This document shows, one piece after another, positions 1 through 4,403 of a stretch of 11,970 bases of DNA (position 1 is its first letter; each line of letters opens with the position of its first letter). The notes below the pieces were generated by a model that worked only from the letters and a program-made list of their open reading frames with translations, did no database searches and had not been told where the DNA came from. Source of the DNA: Acidobacteria bacterium UBA7540 (GTDB lineage Bacteria; Acidobacteriota; Terriglobia; UBA7540). The stretch lies in assembly GCA_002478145.1 (NCBI GenBank), contig DLMI01000087.1, positions 12,640 to 24,609 of the forward strand. The letters run 5' to 3'. A program made the position numbers and the translations under genes.

Positions 1-524
1 CCGAGACCCGGCACGGGCGCGAAACCTGCTGCCCCGATGCCGACGGTAATGAGAAGCTTGGTGGGAGTGTGCAACAATCGCAAGGCGCTGCGTTTCTCTT
101 TGCTGAGATAGCTTGAGGACGCTTTAGACTCTTTGCTGACCACGGCGAGAAGAAACTGCTCTCCATCGGGGTCGTGGAGCTGGTAAAGCACCTTGGCTGC
201 GGCGAAGTCGACTTCGGGAACGGGATCCTGCAACGCTTTCTTCAAAAGAGGAAGGGTCTGGTTGTCCTTGAAGTCACCCAGGGTGACAACCACCGCAATC
301 CGGACCGAAACGTCGTGGTCATCGAGCATCGGGGTGAGAGACTCAAGAGCGTTATCTTTCACCCCCACCAGGCTCAGGGCCTGCGCCGCGCCTATTCGAA
401 CGTCCGGATTCCCGTCATGGGTGGCGTCTTTCAGCATGCTCAGGCACCTTTGGACGGTATTGGCGGGTTGAGTCTGCCCAAATGCCAGCGTCGTGCCCAG
501 CATCATCAGTATCCAGATCCGCAT
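1..524 (-). CDS. Exported HEAT-repeat protein (3' end outside window)
   Basis: The reading frame is open from an ATG at 524-522 to the left edge, giving 174 visible residues and no stop. The start is supported by a strong Shine-Dalgarno sequence (AGGAAGGAG) about 9 bases upstream. The protein begins with a short signal peptide (MRIWILMMLGTTLAFG, then QTQ), so it is probably exported to the periplasm. Residues about 22-125 form three helical HEAT-type repeats, visible from the recurring pattern 'D..VR..AA..L' (for example NPDVRIGAAQAL, DVSVRIAVVVTL, VPEVDFAAAKVL). After a charged, Ser/Lys-rich linker (about 130-148) comes a hydrophobic Gly/Pro-rich stretch (ITVGIGAAGFAPVPGLG) that could be the start of a membrane-associated C-terminus. 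HEAT repeats are protein-binding scaffolds; no catalytic residues are seen, so the partner and role are unknown. The gene is divergent from the BON lipoprotein gene. Confidence 0.8.
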   Translation of the reverse strand, partial: MRIWILMMLGTTLAFGQTQPANTVQRCLSMLKDATHDGNPDVRIGAAQALSLVGVKDNALESLTPMLDDHDVSVRIAVVVTLGDFKDNQTLPLLKKALQDPVPEVDFAAAKVLYQLHDPDGEQFLLAVVSKESKASSSYLSKEKRSALRLLHTPTKLLITVGIGAAGFAPVPGL

Positions 525-949
525 GGCGATTGACTCCTTCCTATTTCGAGCTTGGGCTGAGGGCAGCGGATCACCGCCGACGGGTAACCCAAGCAGGTTC
601 GTGTTGGCCCGCCTCTACACTCAGTGACCTTGTACAGGATATTCCCCCCGAAATGCGCTGTCTGTTCAGAAACGACCAATGGCCTGAGCAAAGTTGCACA
701 GCATGACGTCCGGCCAATAGACGGTAGGCATACTCCCTGATGAAACCGGCCGTGCAAGCGAGCCTCCGACTCCATGATGTGGAATGAGCAGTTTTGACCA
801 AAGGTGTGAGCCGTTCTGAACTGACACTGAATCAAGCCAAGGGTAAAAGAGGAAGTGCCTCCAGAATATGGTAGTGGGAGGCGGCGGTCACCGGGCGGCT
901 ACTGCCCCCCTTGAGGACGCCCGGCAGAACCGAGAAGGAGAATGCAAAC
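525..949. other. Divergent intergenic region
   Basis: About 425 bases separate the divergently transcribed HEAT-repeat gene and the BON lipoprotein region. Short open frames occur on both strands here, but none combines a good ribosome-binding site with a plausible protein. The region should hold promoters for both directions. The only reasonable candidate found is on the plus strand at 821-849. No convincing operator or RNA gene was recognised. Confidence 0.5.
821..849 (+). promoter_or_regulatory. Candidate sigma70-type promoter for the BON lipoprotein gene
   Basis: CTGACA (821-826, 5 of 6 matches to the -35 consensus) is followed after exactly 17 bases by TAAAAG (844-849, 4 of 6 matches to the -10 consensus). 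Transcription would start near 856, leaving a leader of about 95 bases to the first start codon at 950. This is a consensus match by eye only; such matches also arise by chance. Confidence 0.3.
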
Positions 950-1027
950 ATGTCAGGCAAAAACACCGCGGTGTTGGGTATATGCCGCGATTACTCCAGC
1001 GTGGAAAACGCTGATCAAAGGAAAAAC
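950..1027 (+). pseudogene. In-frame remnant of the 5' end of a YflT/low-temperature-induced-type gene
   Basis: An ATG at 950 has a strong ribosome-binding site (AGAAGGAG, spacing about 9). It opens 26 codons that run in frame, without a stop, into the ATG of the downstream lipoprotein gene at 1028. The residues (MSGKNTAVLGICRDY, then SSVENA) resemble, from memory, the N-terminus of acidobacterial YflT/DUF1269-like general-stress proteins, which begin with a 'KNTAV.GIY....VE.AV..L' pattern. After the 'VENA' the similarity stops and a charged linker (DQRKN) leads straight to the lipoprotein signal peptide. The simplest reading is a deletion that left the translation start of one stress gene fused in front of the next. 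The alternative is a longer N-terminus for the lipoprotein or a translated leader that couples to it. The frame is open further upstream to a TTG at 911, but no ribosome-binding site supports that start. Confidence 0.45.
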
Positions 1028-1576
1028 ATGAAAACGCTTAGAGTGTGCTTAACCTTGCTCACCCTGCTCGCAGTCGGCAGCCTGGTGGGCTGCTCAGGAG
1101 CATCCAAGAAGTCGAGTGATGTTTCCGACAGCATCCGCACTGCGCTCGATCAGGCCGGCCTCAAGAATGTCTCCGTCACGCAGGATCGCGACAAGGGTGT
1201 AGTGACCCTGGGCGGAAACGTCGCGAGTGAGGATGCCAAGACGCAAGCTGAATCCATTGCCAAGTCAATCGCAACTGGGCAGGTTGTCGCGGACGAGATT
1301 GCGGTGATTCCTCCTGGTGTCGAAAGTGAGACAAAGACGGTGAACTCGGACCTGGACGCGGGTATCGACAAGAATTTGGATGCTGCCCTCATCCAGAACA
1401 AGCTCCGCAAGGGCGTCGAATACGACGTCAAGAATGGCGTGGTGACGTTGACCGGCGAGGTTAATTCTGAATCCAAGCGCGCGCGCGTCGAACAAGTGGC
1501 GTCAAGCGTTCCGAACGTGCGGCAGGTGGTGAACGAGCTGCAAGTTAAAAATCAAAAGGCCACCTCCACGCCGTAA
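1028..1576 (+). CDS. Dual-BON-domain lipoprotein
   Basis: This 182-residue protein starts with a textbook lipoprotein signal peptide: a KTLR n-region, a hydrophobic core and a lipobox LVGC with the acylated cysteine at residue 22. Two BON domains follow, at about residues 33-92 and 108-172, each with the typical 'V.....GVVTL.G.V.S...........A....G...V.(D/N)E..V' pattern; the conserved glycines are in GVVTLGGNV and GVVTLTGEV. BON domains bind phospholipid or other hydrophobic surfaces, and proteins of this type (OsmY, DolP and relatives) protect envelope integrity under osmotic or other stress. I chose the ATG at 1028 because it gives a correct signal peptide and has its own AAAGGA site 5 bases upstream. 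The ATG at 950 has a stronger site but adds 26 residues before the signal peptide. It is followed by other small envelope genes on the same strand. Confidence 0.85.
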   Translation: MKTLRVCLTLLTLLAVGSLVGCSGASKKSSDVSDSIRTALDQAGLKNVSVTQDRDKGVVTLGGNVASEDAKTQAESIAKSIATGQVVADEIAVIPPGVESETKTVNSDLDAGIDKNLDAALIQNKLRKGVEYDVKNGVVTLTGEVNSESKRARVEQVASSVPNVRQVVNELQVKNQKATSTP

Positions 1577-1639
1577 GAGCCGGGAACGCGCGCTGGGCCG
1601 CATGACCTTGCGACTCTGTTTGCTCGAGAAGGAGATGAC

Positions 1640-1813
1640 ATGTCATTTGGAATTTACTCTATTGGATTCGTGCTCGTGATTGGCGGGCTGATTTACGGCG
1701 CCTGTTTGATGCACGTCCCTGCACACTGGATTGCCGTGGGTGCGATCATACTATTGGGCCTGGGGGTGCTGACGGGTGTCAAAGCAACGCGCCAAAAGGA
1801 CGCGGCGAAATAG
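1640..1813 (+). CDS. Small two-helix membrane protein (57 aa), conserved hypothetical type
   Basis: An ATG at 1640 preceded by a strong GAGAAGGAG site opens a 57-codon frame ending in TAG at 1811-1813. The product has two hydrophobic helices (about residues 6-24 and 29-47) joined by a short turn containing 'MHVPAHWI', and a basic tail ending in KATRQKDAAK. This layout and the '(V/M)P..WI.VG......G.G...G...TR' pattern match, from memory, a family of tiny uncharacterised inner-membrane proteins often found near stress genes; no function can be assigned. By the positive-inside rule the basic C-terminus should be cytoplasmic. It lies 63 bases downstream of the BON lipoprotein gene and is probably co-transcribed. 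Confidence 0.75.
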   Translation: MSFGIYSIGFVLVIGGLIYGACLMHVPAHWIAVGAIILLGLGVLTGVKATRQKDAAK

Positions 1814-1838
1814 CGGTGGTTGTCCCTGCGTCTTTCGA

Positions 1839-1904
1839 ATAGCTCCCGGTAGTACCGCGGGCTATAAATATTGGTAGTCTGGGGATGGCCGTCCGAGGTT
1901 TTTT
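1839..1904. repeat. REP-like intergenic palindrome and flanking conserved-looking block
   Basis: Positions 1839-1865 fold into a bulged hairpin: outer arms ATAGC (1839-1843) and GCTAT (1861-1865), inner arms CC-CGGT and ACCG-GG around an AGT loop, with single-base bulges on each side. About 17 bases further on lies a second short palindrome (GGATGGCCGTCC, 1883-1894) and then a run of six T (1899-1904). Bulged palindromes of this size in intergenic DNA are typical of REP elements. The block resembles, from memory, dispersed intergenic repeats in acidobacterial genomes, where their chance open frames are often annotated as small proteins. Copy number cannot be judged from one window. It could also act as a terminator or mRNA 3'-end stabiliser for the small gene just upstream. 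Confidence 0.45.
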
Positions 1905-1941
1905 CCGCCGAAGCTCGCTTGCTCGAAACCGGGCTGGAGCG

Positions 1942-1970
1942 TTGCACGGTGAAGCGGTCAGGTGTAAATT
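1942..1970 (+). promoter_or_regulatory. Possible promoter before the DUF3309-like gene
   Basis: TTGCAC (1942-1947) and TAAATT (1965-1970) are separated by 17 bases, followed by about 68 bases to the start codon at 2039. The -35 match is weak (only TTG agrees well), while the AT-rich -10 stands out in otherwise GC-rich DNA. It would allow the small Gly-rich membrane protein to be transcribed independently of the upstream genes. Confidence 0.22.
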
Positions 1971-2038
1971 ATCGGTTGGCCGCGAAGTCAAAGCGGAAAT
2001 TCTGGTCGAAGCATTTTACTAACTGAGAGGAGATTCCC

Positions 2039-2206
2039 ATGGGATTGATTTTGCTAATTGTCGTTCTGCTGCTCTTGTTCGGCGGCGGCGGAGGCTATTA
2101 CGGATATCGGAGATGGGGTTCGGGTGGAGGCATCGGAATCGTCGGGGTGGTCCTGATCATTCTGATAGTCCTATACCTGTTCGGCGGATTCCATCTGACG
2201 CGTTGA
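2039..2206 (+). CDS. DUF3309-like small Gly-rich membrane protein (55 aa)
   Basis: ATG at 2039 is preceded by a strong GAGAGGAG site (spacing about 7), and the frame ends with TGA at 2204-2206. The 55-residue product starts MGLILLIVVLLLLFGG, has a Gly/Tyr-rich middle (GGGGGYYGYRRWGSGGG) and a second hydrophobic helix (about residues 31-48), ending FHLTR. A Leu/Ile-rich first helix, a glycine- and aromatic-rich turn, and a second Leu/Ile helix are the pattern of the DUF3309 group of tiny membrane proteins. Their biochemical role is unknown; they often lie beside stress-response genes such as those for BON-domain proteins. Assignment to the family is by pattern, not by search. Confidence 0.75.
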   Translation: MGLILLIVVLLLLFGGGGGYYGYRRWGSGGGIGIVGVVLIILIVLYLFGGFHLTR

Positions 2207-2265
2207 GGTTTCCTGCTTTAAGGCCTTCCATGAGGAGGCTTTCCCTGTGAGGGCCAAGAATATAG

Positions 2266-2529
2266 GTGGAAGTCACGTCGCATAAGGTAAATCGTTGGAA
2301 GAACATTTTATTCGTTCCCGCATCAGGAGTATTGTTGCTGGCTGGTGGCGCAGCGCGCACGCAGGCGAGCGATAACGACCGCCAATGCGACCAACGTATC
2401 CACAAGGCCGAGGAAAATCTCCGAAAGGCAATTGACCGCCACGGTGAGCACAGCACCCAGGGGGAGAAACGTCGCCACGACCTTGAGGAGGCAAAGAGGA
2501 GTTGCGGCGGCGACCGCAATAGGCACTAG
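2266..2529 (+). CDS. Small exported two-cysteine helical protein (87 aa)
   Basis: The frame opens with GTG at 2266, directly after an in-frame TAG, and ends at TAG 2527-2529. Residues about 10-35 form a signal peptide (basic NRWKN, hydrophobic core VLLLAGGA, likely cleavage near TQA-S). The mature part, about 52 residues, is very hydrophilic and helical. It carries a cysteine at each end (C41 and C80) that could form a disulfide clamping a helical hairpin, with His/Arg/Glu-rich helices between (motif HGEHSTQGEKRR). I recall similar periplasmic 'C...A...L..AI..HG..S.QA...R..L..A...C' proteins in Acidobacteriota, but no function is known. The start is uncertain: there is no good ribosome-binding site before 2266, while GAGGAGG at 2232-2238 is well placed for an out-of-frame GTG at 2247. 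The gene is convergent with the outer-membrane factor gene, whose stop is 37 bases away. Confidence 0.6.
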   Translation: MEVTSHKVNRWKNILFVPASGVLLLAGGAARTQASDNDRQCDQRIHKAEENLRKAIDRHGEHSTQGEKRRHDLEEAKRSCGGDRNRH

Positions 2530-2565
2530 GAGCGCCATTCTCCTCTTAGAAGTCAGTTTTGAGCT

Positions 2566-4062
2566 TTAGGGTACTTTGCTGATCAGTTGCGCAGGCGATG
2601 GGAGCTGCGAGGCGTTCCAACCTCCGCCCAGCGCCTCGATTAACCCTCCGCTGGCCGTCATCTGCTGAATTCGAAGATTGACCGCAGTTTCCTGATTGGA
2701 CAGCAATGCGGTTTGCGCGGTAAGCACATTCAGGTAAGGATCGATTCCCAATTTGTAGCGATCCTTGGCGATCGCGAGGCTTTTTTCCGCCGATTTGACC
2801 GCCGTGTCCTGATATTGAATCTCCACCGACAGGATGCGCAGCGACGCGAGGTTGTCCTCAACTTGCTGAAAAGCCGTTAGCACCGTCTGCCTATAGTTGG
2901 CCACTGTCTCGTCGTACTGGGCTCTGAATTGCTCCATCGTGGCCCGGCGCAACCCCGCGTCAAAAATGGTTTCCGCGGCTGCCGGGCCAACCGAGAAAAA
3001 GCGGCTCGGCCATGTGAACCAACTCGCGATTGCAGTGCTTTCGAGTCCTGCCGCTGCGCTTAACGTAACCGTCGGAAAGTATGCTGCTCTCGCAATGCCA
3101 ATCTGTGCGTTGGCCTGAGCAACCAGGCGCTCTGCGGCGGCGATGTCGGGACGCCGCTCAAGAAGCTGGGACGGAACGCCGAAGGGAATCGCCGGAGGGC
3201 TTGATTTGAGCGGTTCGATGGGAATTGAAAACGTCGACGCCGGTTGGCCGGTCAGCATGGCGAGGGCATGTTCAAACTCCGCCCGTTGGGCGCCAAGAGC
3301 GGCATCCTGTGCTTGCGTGGCTTCGAGTTGAGTCTCGGCTTGCGCCACAGCTTCGTCAGTGCCGATGCCGGTCTCATACAGAGCCCTCGTCAGATCGAGA
3401 GTCTGTTGAAAAGCGACCACAGTCGAATCCAGTAACTGCTTTAACGCATCCTGTCCGCGAAGTTGAAAGTAATCCACAGCAACATCCGCTTGGACTGTGA
3501 GGCGGGTATTCTCCAGATCCGCTGCGCTGGCCTGCGCTCCGTAGGCAGCCGATTTGATCGTGTTCCGGATCCGGCCGAACAAATCAGGCTCCCATGTCGC
3601 ATCAAACGGGAGGGTATAGTCCGTAAATGTGCCCACCGCGGAAGATGTGGAACCTTCCGTTTTGCTACTGGATAACGTGGCCGACGGCCGTTGCACGGTA
3701 ATGGCTGGGTTGGTCGTCACTCGAGGGAAAAGCTGTGATCGAGCTTCCTTGACCAGGGCGCGCGCTGCAAAAAAGCTTGCCGCAGCAGCGGCGATGTTTT
3801 GGTTTGAAACATTGACCTTCTCTTCCAGCGCATTCAACTGAGGATCCTTGAAAATCTCCCACCACTTACCGCGAAGCGCATCATCTTTGGGCTGCGCCAC
3901 TTTCCAACCCTCCGTATTCTTGTAGTCGGCGGGAGTGAGTTCCTTGTATGCCGCAGGAGTTTCCGCGGTCGGTGTGTGGTACTTTGGGCCGACCGTGCAC
4001 CCTGCCAGGAGGCAAGATGTCACGGCGAGACACATTCTGGCTCTTGGATGGAAAGAAGTCAT
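2566..4062 (-). CDS. RND efflux outer-membrane factor lipoprotein (NodT/OprM family)
   Basis: This 498-residue protein is the expected length for an OprM-type channel. It has a lipoprotein signal peptide with lipobox LLAGC (acylated cysteine 22), followed directly by the family hallmark TVGPKY. Two outer-membrane-efflux (OEP) repeats follow, at roughly residues 70-265 and 290-480. They include the signatures WEPDLFGRIRN in the first repeat and LLERRPDIAAAERLVAQANA...ARAAYFPTVTLSAAAG in the second, both standard in NodT-family proteins. It should trimerise into an outer-membrane beta-barrel with a long periplasmic alpha-helical tunnel, docking with the MdtA adaptor to give the pump its exit. 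It is the last gene of the mdtABC operon but is separated from mdtC by a MITE-like insertion. Its ribosome-binding site is poor (AGGGGG about 11 bases upstream), so expression may be lower than that of the pump genes. The substrate cannot be read from the sequence. Confidence 0.93.
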   Translation of the reverse strand: MTSFHPRARMCLAVTSCLLAGCTVGPKYHTPTAETPAAYKELTPADYKNTEGWKVAQPKDDALRGKWWEIFKDPQLNALEEKVNVSNQNIAAAAASFFAARALVKEARSQLFPRVTTNPAITVQRPSATLSSSKTEGSTSSAVGTFTDYTLPFDATWEPDLFGRIRNTIKSAAYGAQASAADLENTRLTVQADVAVDYFQLRGQDALKQLLDSTVVAFQQTLDLTRALYETGIGTDEAVAQAETQLEATQAQDAALGAQRAEFEHALAMLTGQPASTFSIPIEPLKSSPPAIPFGVPSQLLERRPDIAAAERLVAQANAQIGIARAAYFPTVTLSAAAGLESTAIASWFTWPSRFFSVGPAAAETIFDAGLRRATMEQFRAQYDETVANYRQTVLTAFQQVEDNLASLRILSVEIQYQDTAVKSAEKSLAIAKDRYKLGIDPYLNVLTAQTALLSNQETAVNLRIQQMTASGGLIEALGGGWNASQLPSPAQLISKVP

Positions 4063-4157
4063 AATCTTATGTACCCCCTAACCCCAATGCTGGTCACTTA
4101 AGGGGTTTCAGGAAATTGGATCCGAGCTTCCTCGGGCCTGACCCCCTCACCTCCGGT

Positions 4158-4181
4158 CCCTCTCCCCCAAGGGGGCGAGGG
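4158..4181. repeat. GC-rich hairpin 1 of the MITE
   Basis: CCCTCTCCCCC and GGGGGCGAGGG face each other across AA, forming an 11-position stem with one mismatch. It is a diverged counterpart of the perfect palindrome at 4265-4288, and the two are related as inverted copies within the element. Confidence 0.6.
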
Positions 4182-4216
4182 GGGAGTTGATTTGATTTTC
4201 TTGCCCTCGCCTCCGG

Positions 4217-4244
4217 CCCTTCTGTTGCCGCGGCGACAGAAGGG
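4217..4244. repeat. Central palindrome of the MITE
   Basis: CCCTTCTGTTGCCG followed by CGGCGACAGAAGGG is a 28-base palindrome, perfect except for one T-G position. It lies near the centre of the element and could extrude as a cruciform in DNA or fold as a strong hairpin in the mdtC-to-channel mRNA. No T run follows on either strand, so it is not a classical terminator. Confidence 0.65.
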
Positions 4245-4264
4245 ACATCGATTTGAATTTACTA

Positions 4265-4288
4265 CCCTCTCCCCCTTGGGGGAGAGGG
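4265..4288. repeat. Perfect GC-rich palindrome of the MITE
   Basis: CCCTCTCCCCC (4265-4275), TT, and GGGGGAGAGGG (4278-4288) form a perfect 11-bp inverted repeat with a two-base centre. CCCTCTCCC/GGGAGAGGG palindromes are common cores of dispersed bacterial foldback repeats. There is no adjacent U tract for intrinsic termination. Confidence 0.65.
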
Positions 4289-4403
4289 TGGACCGCAACC
4301 GGCGCTTTCTCCAGCCGGGGCGGGACGGGTGAGGGGGTCACCCAGCAACAAATTGAAAAGCCGAAACCCCTTAAGTGAATAGTGTTGCCCCTAACGGCTC
4401 CCC

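Larger units (their letters stand above)
4083..4387. mobile_element. MITE-like foldback element between mdtC and the outer-membrane factor gene
   Basis: The element is bounded by a perfect 15-bp terminal inverted repeat, CACTTAAGGGGTTTC at 4095-4109 and its complement at 4363-4377. The repeat extends outward imperfectly for about 10 bases (CAATGCTGGT against CAACACTATT). An 8-bp direct repeat CCCCTAAC lies just outside both ends (4075-4082 and 4388-4395) and may be a target-site duplication. Inside is a second perfect inverted pair, TGACCCCCTCACC (4139-4151) with its complement at 4328-4340, plus three GC-rich hairpins. No transposase is encoded and the short open frames inside are products of the repeats. 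This is the organisation of a non-autonomous foldback element (MITE). If the duplication is real, removing the insert leaves only about 28 bases between mdtC and the next gene. No IS family is assigned. Confidence 0.72.

Noticed and set aside
174..835. Several 60-120-codon open frames on both strands in the left 800 bases
   Set aside because: Those below 525 are shadows of the HEAT-repeat gene, and those above lack ribosome-binding sites and show no recognisable protein features.
911..949. TTG at 911 as the start of the BON lipoprotein gene
   Set aside because: It lacks a ribosome-binding site and would add 39 residues before a clear lipoprotein signal peptide; starts at 950 and 1028 are both better supported.
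1693..1991. Two minus-strand open frames (84 and 70 codons) over the REP-like block
   Set aside because: They cross the palindrome and overlap a real small gene on the other strand; similar peptides are typical artefacts of intergenic repeats.
2223..2242. Terminator after the DUF3309-like gene (GCC-TCC / GGA-GGC stem then TTT)
   Set aside because: Six pairs with a bulge and only three T; the GGAGG part is equally well explained as a ribosome-binding site.
2528..2544. Bidirectional terminator between the convergent genes (AGGAG, 7-base loop, CTCCT)
   Set aside because: The stem is only 5 bp and has no T run on either side; too weak to list as a feature.
4217..4288. Intrinsic terminator at the end of mdtC
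   Set aside because: The hairpins are strong but neither strand has the U-rich tail needed for classical rho-independent termination.
4139..4340. The repeated GC-rich blocks as a CRISPR array
   Set aside because: The repeats are inverted, not direct, of unequal length and without regular unique spacers; no cas genes are present.
4098..4341. Overlapping minus-strand open frames in the mdtC-channel gap
   Set aside because: They lie entirely inside the MITE; the peptides simply translate the GC-rich palindromes (runs of Pro, Gly and Arg).
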